A stretch of 64,000 nt of DNA from Amycolatopsis sp. QT-25 (lineage in GTDB: Bacteria > Actinomycetota > Actinomycetes > Mycobacteriales > Pseudonocardiaceae), in assembly GCF_029369745.1 (NCBI RefSeq), contig NZ_CP120210.1, positions 6,696,001 through 6,760,000 on the forward strand. The letters are read 5' to 3'. The notes beneath the pieces were generated by a model that saw nothing but the letters and a program-made list of their open reading frames with translations, made no database searches and had not been told where the DNA came from. Shown here piece by piece: positions 44,332 to 51,893 of the stretch (the stretch's first letter is position 1; the number at the start of each line of letters is the position of its first letter). Made by a program: the position numbers and the translations under genes.

Positions 44332-45729
44332 ATGGCTGAACAGGAATACCGGATCGAACACGACACCATGGGCGAGGTGCGCGTCCCCGTCGACGCCCTC
44401 TACCGCGCGCAGACGCAGCGCGCCGTCGAAAACTTCCCGATCTCCGGGCGAGGCCTGGAACGCGCCCAGATCCGCGCGCTCGGCCTGCTGAAGGCGGCGG
44501 CGGCGCGGGTCAACGCGCGGCTCGGCGTGCTGGACGCCGACGTCGCCGAGGCCATCGCGAAGGCCGCGGACGAGGTCGCCGAGGGGAAGCACGACGCGCA
44601 TTTCCCGATCGACGTGTTCCAGACGGGTTCCGGGACCTCGTCGAACATGAACGCCAACGAGGTCATCGCGACGCTCGCGTCGAAGGCGCTGGGCCGTGAC
44701 GTGCACCCGAACGACCACGTCAACGCTTCGCAGTCCTCCAACGACACCTTCCCGACGACGATCCACGTCGCCGCGACGGAAGCCGTCCTGTCCGACGTGA
44801 TCCCGGCGCTGGAATACCTGGCCGTCGCCATCGAGACGCGGGCGGCCGACTGGGCGGACATCGTGAAGTCCGGCCGTACGCACCTGATGGACGCCGTCCC
44901 GATCACCTTCGGCCAGGAGGCGGGCGCGTGGGCGTCGCAGATCCGGTTCGGTGTCGAGCGGGTGAAGTCGGGCCTGCCGCGGCTCGGCGAACTGCCGATC
45001 GGCGGAACCGCGGTCGGCTCCGGATTGAACGCGCCCGAGGGTTTCGGCGCGGCGGTCTCGCGGGAATTGGCTTCGGTGACCGGTCTTCCGCTGACCGAGG
45101 CACGCGACCACTTCGAGGCGCAGGCGACGCAGGACAGCGTCGTCGAGACGTCCGGGCATCTGCGCACGGTCGCGGTGTCGCTGAACAAGATCGCGAACGA
45201 CCTGCGCTGGCTGGGCTCCGGACCGCGCACCGGGCTCGCCGAACTCGCCCTGCCGGATCTCCAGCCGGGCTCGTCGATCATGCCGGGCAAGGTGAACCCG
45301 GTGATCCCGGAGGCGACGCTGCAGGTGGTCGCCCAGGTGATCGGGAACGACGCGGCGGTGGCCTTCGCGGGCGCGGCGGGCAACTTCCAGCTCAACGTCA
45401 ACCTGCCGGTGATCGCGCGCAACGTGCTCGAATCGGCACGGCTGCTCGCGGCGGTCTCGCGGTTGCTGGCGGACAAGGTTTTCGCGGGCGTCACGGTGAA
45501 CGCCGACCGCTCACGCGAGTACGCCGAGGGCTCGCCGTCGATCGTGACGCCGCTGAACAAATACATCGGCTACGAAGAGGCCGCCGCCATCGCTAAGCAG
45601 GCGCTCAAGGAGCTGAAGACGATCCGTGAGGTCGTGATCGAACGCGGTCACGTCGCGAACGGCAAGCTCACCGAAGCCCAACTGGACGAAGCCCTCGACG
45701 TGCTCCGCATGGCCCGCGGAGGCCGCTAA
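44332..45729 (+). CDS. fumC: Class II fumarate hydratase
   Basis: TCA-cycle enzyme, fumarate to malate, 465 residues, iron-independent. The signature GSSIMPGKVNPVIPE lies near residue 313. Active-site blocks TGSGTSSNMNANEVIA, NDHVNASQSSNDTFPT and SGRTHLMDAVPITFGQE are intact. ATG 44332 begins the conserved EYRIEHDTMGEVRVP. It overlaps the convergent TetR gene by 4 bp. Confidence 0.97.
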   Translation: MAEQEYRIEHDTMGEVRVPVDALYRAQTQRAVENFPISGRGLERAQIRALGLLKAAAARVNARLGVLDADVAEAIAKAADEVAEGKHDAHFPIDVFQTGSGTSSNMNANEVIATLASKALGRDVHPNDHVNASQSSNDTFPTTIHVAATEAVLSDVIPALEYLAVAIETRAADWADIVKSGRTHLMDAVPITFGQEAGAWASQIRFGVERVKSGLPRLGELPIGGTAVGSGLNAPEGFGAAVSRELASVTGLPLTEARDHFEAQATQDSVVETSGHLRTVAVSLNKIANDLRWLGSGPRTGLAELALPDLQPGSSIMPGKVNPVIPEATLQVVAQVIGNDAAVAFAGAAGNFQLNVNLPVIARNVLESARLLAAVSRLLADKVFAGVTVNADRSREYAEGSPSIVTPLNKYIGYEEAAAIAKQALKELKTIREVVIERGHVANGKLTEAQLDEALDVLRMARGGR

Positions 45730-46307
45730 GCGCCGAGAGCGACCACGGCCGCGTGAAGCGGTGAGGCAAGCGAAGCCGCCAGCCCACCCGAAGGCGGCAG
45801 CTCGGTGAACAAGTGCAGCCACGTCAGCACCGGGCCGAGCAGGAGCGCGTGCACGAGAACCGGGTCGGGCCGTCGTGGGAGTTCCCCTCTCGCGACGGCC
45901 CGATCCAGCAGCTGGACCAGATATCCGCGTTCGCGACCCAGGAACACCTCGCCGAACCGCGTTTCCAGCACCGGATCCGCCCGGATGTCGGCGAGCAGCG
46001 AAGGCAGCGCCCGCCGCAATTCCGTACCGTCCAAAGAGGACTGAATCACTTCGAGAACCGCTCCGACGTCGCCCCGCAGCGAACCGGTGTCCGGCGGCGG
46101 TTCGAGCTCGATGGGATGGATCACCGCGGCGAACACCAACTCCGCCTTCGAGCGCCACCGCCGGTACACCGCCGCCTTGCCGACCCCCGCCCGCGCCGCG
46201 ACCGCGTCGATCGTGCAGCACCGGTAACCGGTCTCGATCAGCAGCGCCCGCACGGCCTCGCGGACCGCGTCGTCGATGCCTTCTTCCCTCGGCCTGCCTC
46301 GCACCAT
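45726..46307 (-). CDS. TetR/AcrR-family regulator
   Basis: A 193-residue repressor with HTH ALLIETGYRCCTIDAVAARA and GVGKAAVYRRWRSKAELVFA, and a TetR_C_16-like ligand domain. It is divergent from an SRPBCC gene with only 43 bp between; a dyad there is the likely operator. The pair forms a small regulated unit. Confidence 0.9.
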   Translation of the reverse strand: MVRGRPREEGIDDAVREAVRALLIETGYRCCTIDAVAARAGVGKAAVYRRWRSKAELVFAAVIHPIELEPPPDTGSLRGDVGAVLEVIQSSLDGTELRRALPSLLADIRADPVLETRFGEVFLGRERGYLVQLLDRAVARGELPRRPDPVLVHALLLGPVLTWLHLFTELPPSGGLAASLASPLHAAVVALGA

Positions 46308-46317
46308 GCACCCAGTT

Positions 46318-46338
46318 TACGAGACTGGCAGTTCCGTA
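46318..46338. promoter_or_regulatory. 21-bp dyad between TetR and SRPBCC genes
   Basis: TACGAGACTGGCAGTTCCGT plus A pairs at 8 of 10 positions about G46328 (TACG/CGTA and ACTG/CAGT). The -10 box TATCGT of the SRPBCC gene follows directly at 46339-46344, 6 nt before its ATG. A repressor bound here would block the promoter. Confidence 0.55.
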
Positions 46339-46350
46339 TATCGTCCGGGC

Positions 46351-46806
46351 ATGACCTGGACCAGAACCTCCCGCGAAATCCTGCCCTGCCCGCCGTCCGC
46401 CCTCTGGGTGCCACTGGCCGACTTCACCCGCTGGCCCGAGTGGGATCCCGACCTCGCCGGCGTCGAACTGCACGGTCCCGCCGAGGTGGGATCGACCGGT
46501 TTCCTCGTACCGAACGGATTCCGCGGCCGGGTGCACTCACGGGTCGCCGAGCCCTTCACCATCACGTCCCTGACCGAGCACCGCGAGATCGCCCTCCGCC
46601 AGCCGATCCCGCTCGGTGCCATGGATCTCGTGCTGAACCTGGCCGAGGTCGACGGCGGGACGGAGTTCGTCCAGAAGGTCACCTTCGGCGGGCCGCTGCG
46701 TTCGGTCATGGTCGCGATCATCGGCGGCGACGTCGTGAAGCACTTCGACGTCAAATGCGCCAGGCTCGCCGAGCTCGCGGCGACGCAGGCCGATCACGAC
46801 GCCTGA
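46351..46806 (+). CDS. SRPBCC-family (START/Bet v1-like) protein
   Basis: A 151-residue hydrophobic-cavity protein. The fold signature is SALWVPLADFTRWPEWDPDL at the N-terminus and FVQKVTFGGPLRSVM near the end. Members bind or transform small lipophilic molecules. ATG 46351 has a leaderless-type TATCGT box and no ribosome site. Its last 270 bp are antisense to the frame of the downstream convergent transporter. Confidence 0.85.
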   Translation: MTWTRTSREILPCPPSALWVPLADFTRWPEWDPDLAGVELHGPAEVGSTGFLVPNGFRGRVHSRVAEPFTITSLTEHREIALRQPIPLGAMDLVLNLAEVDGGTEFVQKVTFGGPLRSVMVAIIGGDVVKHFDVKCARLAELAATQADHDA

Positions 46807-47634
46807 GGACACCAGCGCGACCCCGATCACTTGGGCGAAGCGGAAATCCTGCATGCCGAGCAGGAGCGAGACGGCGAGCCCGGAGGCCGGCATCAGCCCC
46901 ACCAGCACCCCGGCCCGATCCGCGCCCAGCAGCGAAACCGCCGAATACCAGAGAAGAAACGCGATCGCGGTGACGACGACCGTCAAGTAGCCGAGCGCGA
47001 TCAGTTCACGCCAGTCCGGCCAGGCCCAAGCGACGGCCGGGTCGGCGATCGTGCCCACGACGGCACCGCCGGCCCCCGCGGCGAAACACGCCCAGGTCGC
47101 GGTCGCCAAGGGGCCGAGCCGCTCGAGCACGCCGACGGCCAGCAGCGTGAACAGCGCTTCGCACACCATCGCCAGCGCCGCGAGCGCCAGCCCCTGCCAG
47201 CGCGCCGCGCCGCCGCCGGAGAGGACGGCGATCCCGAGTCCGGCGAGCACCGCCCCGGTCACCGGCGCCCACGACGGCCGTTTCCCGTTGGCCAGCGGGC
47301 CGGCGAGCGCGAGCACGAGCGGCGTGCCGCCCAGGAACGCCGCGACCAGACCCGGCTCGGCGTAGCGCTGCGCGAACAGCAGGCACGCCTGGAACCCGAT
47401 CATCCCGGTCGCCGCCAGGGCGAGCAGCGACGGCACGTCGCGTGCCCCCGGCAACGGCAACGGACGCCCGCTCAGCCGCGCCCATCCCCACAGGAGGACT
47501 CCCGCCAGCGCGTAGCGCAGCGCTTGTCCGGTGATCACCGGATACCCGTCGAGCATCCCCGTCACCGGCACGGACGCGCCGACGATCAGCACCCCCAGTA
47601 CGCCGATCGTCACGGCTCTTCGTTCGCTGTCCAT
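46537..47634 (-). CDS. EamA/DMT-family transporter with antisense C-terminal extension
   Basis: A 10-helix drug/metabolite transporter with two EamA repeats (the second begins near VCEALFTLLAVGVLERLGPL). Hydrophobic sequence ends at about residue 280 (GVALVSSGVVIGLRRRELGE). The frame then continues for about 85 charged residues antisense to the SRPBCC gene until 46537. EamA proteins are normally about 290 residues, so the extension probably reflects loss of the original stop. ATG 47634 begins the first helix region. Confidence 0.8.
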   Translation of the reverse strand: MDSERRAVTIGVLGVLIVGASVPVTGMLDGYPVITGQALRYALAGVLLWGWARLSGRPLPLPGARDVPSLLALAATGMIGFQACLLFAQRYAEPGLVAAFLGGTPLVLALAGPLANGKRPSWAPVTGAVLAGLGIAVLSGGGAARWQGLALAALAMVCEALFTLLAVGVLERLGPLATATWACFAAGAGGAVVGTIADPAVAWAWPDWRELIALGYLTVVVTAIAFLLWYSAVSLLGADRAGVLVGLMPASGLAVSLLLGMQDFRFAQVIGVALVSSGVVIGLRRRELGEPGAFDVEVLHDVAADDRDHDRTQRPAEGDLLDELRPAVDLGQVQHEIHGTERDRLAEGDLAVLGQGRDGEGLGDP

Positions 47635-47648
47635 GCTTAGACGATGGC

Positions 47649-47674
47649 GGCTCTTTGGCCCGGACCGAAGAGCC
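47649..47674. promoter_or_regulatory. 10-bp inverted repeat upstream of the DMT transporter
   Basis: GGCTCTTTGG (47649-47658) and CCGAAGAGCC (47665-47674) pair at 9 of 10 positions around CCCGGA. It lies 15 bp upstream of the transporter start, where a repressor would overlap the promoter. Confidence 0.5.
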
Positions 47675-47800
47675 AAATCGCCCTGGATGGACAGGGCCAT
47701 AATCAGGTTCGGGAGCAGTCGACGGGGCCGATCGCGCTCGAAGTGTCCACAAGGGACGCTTCTCCGACCACGTTTTCGTGCGGGTCGTGAGTGATAAAGA

Positions 47801-47818
47801 GCGTTATCGAGAGGTAAG
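47801..47818 (+). repeat. 18-bp direct repeat GCGTTATCGAGAGGTAAG, copy 1
   Basis: Identical to 48210-48227, 409 bp away. No coding frame accompanies it. It might be a recombination scar, a regulator site or an integration remnant. Confidence 0.6.
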
Positions 47819-48118
47819 GCAATGCGTCAGGCCGCCAAGCATCGAATGATCCGATCGCCGGAATCCGGCGCGCCCATGAGCATCCACAAAGGACTCCAAG
47901 CGGGTCTCGGCGCCCGGTTTTGAGCACTTCGCGCGGCCGCACACAGGGTCGTAATCGGCGAGGACGGTCAGGGCCGAAAGTGTCTTGATCACCTACTGCA
48001 TTCCGGCTTCGGCTGATCGCAGGTCTGAAGGCAGGCAGGGAAGAAGGCCCTCACGTACTTCGAACAGGGTGAGGGTCGGCTTTCGTCAACTGCGCCGGTG
48101 CGCCTGGGCGAACGCTGG

Positions 48119-48173
48119 GTACATGAAGGCCCCCTTCCTTGTGCCTAGCGCAAGGAAGGGGGCCTTCATGTAC
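48119..48173. repeat. TGAAGG-family palindrome, 55 bp
   Basis: GTACATGAAGGCCCCCTTCC (48119-48138) and GGAAGGGGGCCTTCATGTAC (48154-48173) are perfect arms. The 15-nt middle still pairs partly (TTG/CAA, GC/GC). Confidence 0.9.
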
Positions 48174-48209
48174 TTTTGCGAGAGAGAATCATGGCGGCGG
48201 CACAGCACC

Positions 48210-48227
48210 GCGTTATCGAGAGGTAAG
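48210..48227 (+). repeat. 18-bp direct repeat GCGTTATCGAGAGGTAAG, copy 2
   Basis: Second perfect copy. Here it forms part of a dyad CGAGAGGT (48217-48224) / ACCTCTCG (48231-48238) that copy 1 lacks. Confidence 0.6.
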
Positions 48228-48284
48228 TCGACCTCTCGCGTGCAGGGCGTATGGCCGCTTTGTGCAGGCGGTCTGCCGGTCGTG

Positions 48285-48343
48285 AAGTCCGTGAAGGCCT
48301 CCTTGAGGGACCCTAGGTCCCTCAAGGAGGCCTTCACGGACTT
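48285..48343. repeat. TGAAGG-family palindrome, 59 bp
   Basis: Arms of 28 bp plus flanks, beginning AAGTCCGTGAAGGCCTCCTT at 48285 and ending GGAGGCCTTCACGGACTT at 48343. There is one mismatch next to the centre (CTA at 48313-48315). Confidence 0.92.
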
Positions 48344-48490
48344 GCCACCCACACGACACCTTTGCCTCAACCCTCAATATCGAGCACGACCCCGTCGGGA
48401 ATCAGCCGAGAAAGCTCGCCCCGGGTCCGTGAACAGCCTGGGTCTGTCAGGACCAGGCACGCACCCGCGCGATCCGGAATACTCGACGGT

Positions 48491-49333
48491 ATGACCGAGA
48501 CGGCCGAACTGGGCGACTTCCTCAAGGCACGCAGGGCCGCGCTGGACCCGGCGGATCTCGGCCTGCCGACGGGGTTCAACCAGCGCCGGGTCGCCGGGCT
48601 GCGCCGTGAGGAGCTGGCACAGCTGGCCGGGATCAGCGTCGACTACTACACGCGGCTGGAACAGGGCCGGGCGCGCAACGTGTCCGATTCCGTCCTCGAA
48701 TCGCTGAGCCGGGCGTTGCGGTTGCACCGCGACGAGGAGACCTACCTGCGCAACCTGGCCGCGCCGAAACGCAAACGCGTCGCGCGACCGAGGGCGCAGC
48801 GGATCCGGCCGGAACTCCAGCTGATGATGAACGCCCTCCACTCCCCGGCGTTCGTCTTCGGCCGGTACGGGGACGTGCTGGCCTGGAACGCGCTCGGGGC
48901 CGCGCTCACCTTCGACTTCGCCGCGTGCCCGCCCGGCGAGCGGAACATCCCGAGGATGTTCTTCCTCGACGAAAGCGCCCGCGAGATGCACCCCGAGTGG
49001 GAAACCGTGGCGAAGGAGGTCGTGGCGAACCTGCGGTCCGAGAGCGGGAAGTACCCGGACGACCCGTACCTCGCCCAGCTGGTCGGCGAACTCTCCCTCG
49101 GGAGCGAGGAGTTCCGGAAGCTGTGGGCGAAGCACACGGTGCGCGAGAAGGCGCACGCGTGGAAGGTGATGATCAACCCGATCGTGGGTGAACTCCGGCT
49201 GCGTTACGAGACGCTGCGGCTGCCCGCCGATCCGGACCAGGCCCTGGTGATCTACACCGCCGAGCCCGGCTCCGACAGCGAGCGGGCGCTTCGCCTGCTC
49301 GCCAGCTGGGTCGCCGATCCCGCACCCGCCTGA
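48491..49333 (+). CDS. XRE-type HTH regulator with MmyB-like ligand domain
   Basis: A 280-residue regulator. The HTH (about 33-75) is RREELAQLAGISVDYYTRLE followed by QGRARNVSDSVLESLSRALR, the pattern of the MmyB/DUF family. The C-terminal domain (about 105-280; LHSPAFVFGRYGDVLAWNAL) resembles MLTR_LBD, a PAS-like fold that binds fatty acids in some members. Such genes are numerous in actinobacteria. ATG 48491 has no strong ribosome site. No obvious target gene adjoins it. Confidence 0.9.
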   Translation: MTETAELGDFLKARRAALDPADLGLPTGFNQRRVAGLRREELAQLAGISVDYYTRLEQGRARNVSDSVLESLSRALRLHRDEETYLRNLAAPKRKRVARPRAQRIRPELQLMMNALHSPAFVFGRYGDVLAWNALGAALTFDFAACPPGERNIPRMFFLDESAREMHPEWETVAKEVVANLRSESGKYPDDPYLAQLVGELSLGSEEFRKLWAKHTVREKAHAWKVMINPIVGELRLRYETLRLPADPDQALVIYTAEPGSDSERALRLLASWVADPAPA

Positions 49334-49456
49334 GCCCCGGCTCGGCCAGCAAGCCGGTGAAGGACTCCTTCCCTCCCTGAAGCCGCACGACGTCATCGAC
49401 CGGCGAACAGCCCCGCTCAGCGCGAAACTGTCGGTGGCCGGGGTCATGATGGACCC

Positions 49457-50974
49457 ATGTTGCTCACCGCGGTGGTGACCGCGTCGGCCGAACTGGCCGC
49501 CACGAGGTCCAGGAAGGCGAAGATCGCCACCCTGGCCGCGGTGCTGCGCGCCGCGGCCGAGCTGGAGCTGCCCGCGGTCATCGCGTTCCTCACCGGGCAG
49601 CCGACGCAGGGCCGCATCGGCGCCGGTTGGCGGACGCTGGCCGAGCTGAAGACCGCCCCGGCCGCCGAGCCGTCGTTGACCGTGGCCGAGGTCGACACGG
49701 CACTCGGCACGGTGGGGGCGGCGTCGGGTTCGGGGTCGGTGAAGCTGCGCGCGGACACGCTGCGGACGTTGTTCGGCAAGATGGCCAAGGAGGAGCAGGA
49801 CTTCCTGATCCGGCTGCTCACCGGCGAGCTGCGGCAGGGCGCGCTCGAAGGGATCATGGTGGACGCCATCGCGGCGGCGTCCGAGATCCCGGCCGAGGAC
49901 GTCCGGCGGGCGTTCATGCTGTCCGGGCAGCTGCCGGTGACGGGCCTGGCGGCCATGACAGGCGGCCGGGAACGGCTGGCGGAGTTCCGGCTGGCCCTGG
50001 GCAGGCCGATCCGGCCGATGCTGGCGTCTCCGGCGGAGTCGCTGGACGAGGCGGTCACCGAGCACGCCGAGGCGATCGTCGAGTACAAAATGGACGGTGC
50101 GCGGATCCAGGTCCACCGCGACGGCGACGAGGTGCACATCTACACGCGGACGCTGCGGGAGATCACCGGCAGCGTCGGCGAACTGGTGGCGCTCGTGCGC
50201 TCCCTGCCCTGCACGTCGGTGGTGCTCGACGGCGAGACGCTGGCGCTGACCGACGACGGGAGGCCGAGGCCGTTCCAGGAGACGATGAGCCGGTTCGGCA
50301 GCAGCCGCGAGGAGCAGGTCAAGGCGCTGCTGCTGCGGCCGTACTTCTTCGACTGCCTGCACCTCGACGGCGTCGACCTGCTGGACGCGCCGCTGTCCGA
50401 ACGGAACGTCGCCCTCCGGCGGGTGGCGGGTGAGCACGTCATCCCGGGCGAGATCGCGCCCGCCTCGGCCGAAAGCGTGCTCGACGCGGCGATGGCCGCC
50501 GGACACGAGGGCGTGATGGTCAAGGACCTCGCGTCGCCGTACGCGGCGGGCCGCCGCGGGCGCGCTTGGCTCAAGGTGAAACCGGTGCACACGATCGACC
50601 TGGTCGTCCTCGCCGCGGAATGGGGGAACGGCAGGCGCACCGGCACGCTGTCGAACCTGCATCTCGGCGCCCGTGATCCCGACGGAGGGCCGCCGATCAT
50701 GGTCGGCAAGACCTTCAAGGGCATGACCGACGAGTTGCTGGCCTGGCAGACGAAGACGTTCCAGGAGATCGAAACCCACCGCACGGACTGGGTGGTGCAC
50801 GTGCGGCCGGAACTCGTCGTCGAAATCGAACTCGACGGCGCCCAGGTGAGCACGCGGTATCCCGGCGGGCTGGCGCTGCGCTTCGCGCGCGTCGTGCGCT
50901 ACCGGCCGGACAAGGAGGCCGCCGATGCCGACACCATCGACACCGTGCGCGGCCTCCTCAAACCCGGCAATTAG
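49457..50974 (+). CDS. ligB: ATP-dependent DNA ligase, LigB type
   Basis: A 505-residue ligase. The nucleotidyl-lysine motif I is YKMDGARIQVH (K in YKMDG at about residue 212). Motifs III (FDCLHLDG), IV (EGVMVKD) and V (AWLKVKPVHTIDLVV) follow. An N-terminal domain of about 170 residues (ATRSRKAKIATLAAVLRAAA) matches the mycobacterial LigB layout and gives affinity for nicked DNA. The stop codon TAG is the first part of an inverted repeat. Confidence 0.94.
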   Translation: MLLTAVVTASAELAATRSRKAKIATLAAVLRAAAELELPAVIAFLTGQPTQGRIGAGWRTLAELKTAPAAEPSLTVAEVDTALGTVGAASGSGSVKLRADTLRTLFGKMAKEEQDFLIRLLTGELRQGALEGIMVDAIAAASEIPAEDVRRAFMLSGQLPVTGLAAMTGGRERLAEFRLALGRPIRPMLASPAESLDEAVTEHAEAIVEYKMDGARIQVHRDGDEVHIYTRTLREITGSVGELVALVRSLPCTSVVLDGETLALTDDGRPRPFQETMSRFGSSREEQVKALLLRPYFFDCLHLDGVDLLDAPLSERNVALRRVAGEHVIPGEIAPASAESVLDAAMAAGHEGVMVKDLASPYAAGRRGRAWLKVKPVHTIDLVVLAAEWGNGRRTGTLSNLHLGARDPDGGPPIMVGKTFKGMTDELLAWQTKTFQEIETHRTDWVVHVRPELVVEIELDGAQVSTRYPGGLALRFARVVRYRPDKEAADADTIDTVRGLLKPGN

Positions 50975-51023
50975 TCACCTGCTTGCGATCCTTGCGCATG
51001 CGAGGACCGCAAGGGGGTGACTA
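50972..51023. repeat. TAGTCACCTGCTTGC-type inverted repeat after ligB
   Basis: A 52-bp imperfect palindrome. TAGTCACC (50972-50979) pairs with GGTGACTA (51016-51023) and CTTGCG with CGCAAG, with a few mismatches elsewhere. It includes the ligB stop and probably terminates its transcript. A half copy lies at 36229. Confidence 0.75.
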
Positions 51024-51137
51024 CTTGCGTCAGTGGCAGCGGCCGGGAAGTCCTCGCGGCGTTCCGCACCCCCGATCGAGTGGCGGCGTGCGGTGGTGAC
51101 GGGACGTCTCCACCCGATCACCCATAGGGTAGGTGGA

Positions 51138-51893
51138 ATGCAGGCTTCCAAGATCGCGCGTGCCTGGTTCGGCGCGACGGCGCTGGTGGTGCTCGCCGGG
51201 CTCGCCGCCCAGATCCCGGTGTCCGCGGGCACCACCGGCGACACCTTCCACACCCCGGCCGGACGGGTGGCCAACCTGCTGGCCTTCTTCACCATCGACT
51301 CGAACATCCTGGTCGGCGTCGGCAGCCTGCTGCTCGCGCTCGGGGTCGCGGGCCGGTCGACGCTGTTCGGCGTGCTGCGGCTGACCGGCCTCGTCGGTAT
51401 CACCGTGACCGGGGTCGTCTTCCAGGTCGCGCTCGCCGATCTGTACGAACTGCACGGCTGGGCCGTCTTCGCCGACACCATGCTGCACAAGGTGTCGCCG
51501 CTGATGTGCGTCGCGGGCTGGCTGCTGTTCGGCCCGCGCGGCCAGTTGTCGTGGCGGGTGCTGTCGTGGTCGCTGCTGTACCCGCTGGGCTGGCTCGCGA
51601 TCACGCTGGTGCGCGGCGCGGTCATCGGGTTCTACCCGTACCCGTTCGTCGACCCCGGCATCAACAGCTACGGCGGGGTCGCGTTCAACTGCGTCCTGAT
51701 CGGCGTGCTGTTCCTCGGCCTCGCCGCGGCCGCGGTCGGTTTCGACCGCACGTTCACCCGCAGAGACGAAGTCGACGAGAATGGGGATTGGGAGGGCGGC
51801 TCCTCGGTCGAGGGCGGCGGTGGAGGTATGGCCGGCTCAGCCCCGGACCCGGCGGAAGGCGTTGAGCGGATCCGCGACGCCGGCACGTACTAG
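51138..51893 (+). CDS. Pr6Pr-family integral membrane protein
   Basis: A 251-residue protein with six hydrophobic helices. Family features are FFTIDSNILVGVGSLLLALG, HKVSPLMCVAGWLLFGP and YPYPFVDPGINSYGGVAFNC. The C-terminal 40 residues are low-complexity (GGSSVEGGGGGMAGSAP). A TAGGGT box ends 7 nt before ATG 51138, with AGGTGG overlapping the Shine-Dalgarno position. Its last 57 bp overlap the convergent oxidoreductase gene. Function unknown. Confidence 0.82.
   Translation: MQASKIARAWFGATALVVLAGLAAQIPVSAGTTGDTFHTPAGRVANLLAFFTIDSNILVGVGSLLLALGVAGRSTLFGVLRLTGLVGITVTGVVFQVALADLYELHGWAVFADTMLHKVSPLMCVAGWLLFGPRGQLSWRVLSWSLLYPLGWLAITLVRGAVIGFYPYPFVDPGINSYGGVAFNCVLIGVLFLGLAAAAVGFDRTFTRRDEVDENGDWEGGSSVEGGGGGMAGSAPDPAEGVERIRDAGTY

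Larger units (their letters stand above)
47675..48490. other. Repeat-rich intergenic region without a gene
   Basis: About 815 bp between the transporter and the XRE-type regulator. Open frames on both strands are translations of the palindromes (for example MKAPFLVPSARKGAFMYFC). It holds an 18-bp direct repeat, two TGAAGG-family palindromes and a CCCTCAC/GTGAGGG hairpin near 48048-48075. The promoter of the regulator must lie at its right end. Confidence 0.7.

Noticed and set aside
48374..50800. 808-codon open frame antisense to the XRE regulator and ligB
   Set aside because: Arg/His/Gly-rich shadow spanning two real genes and a palindrome.
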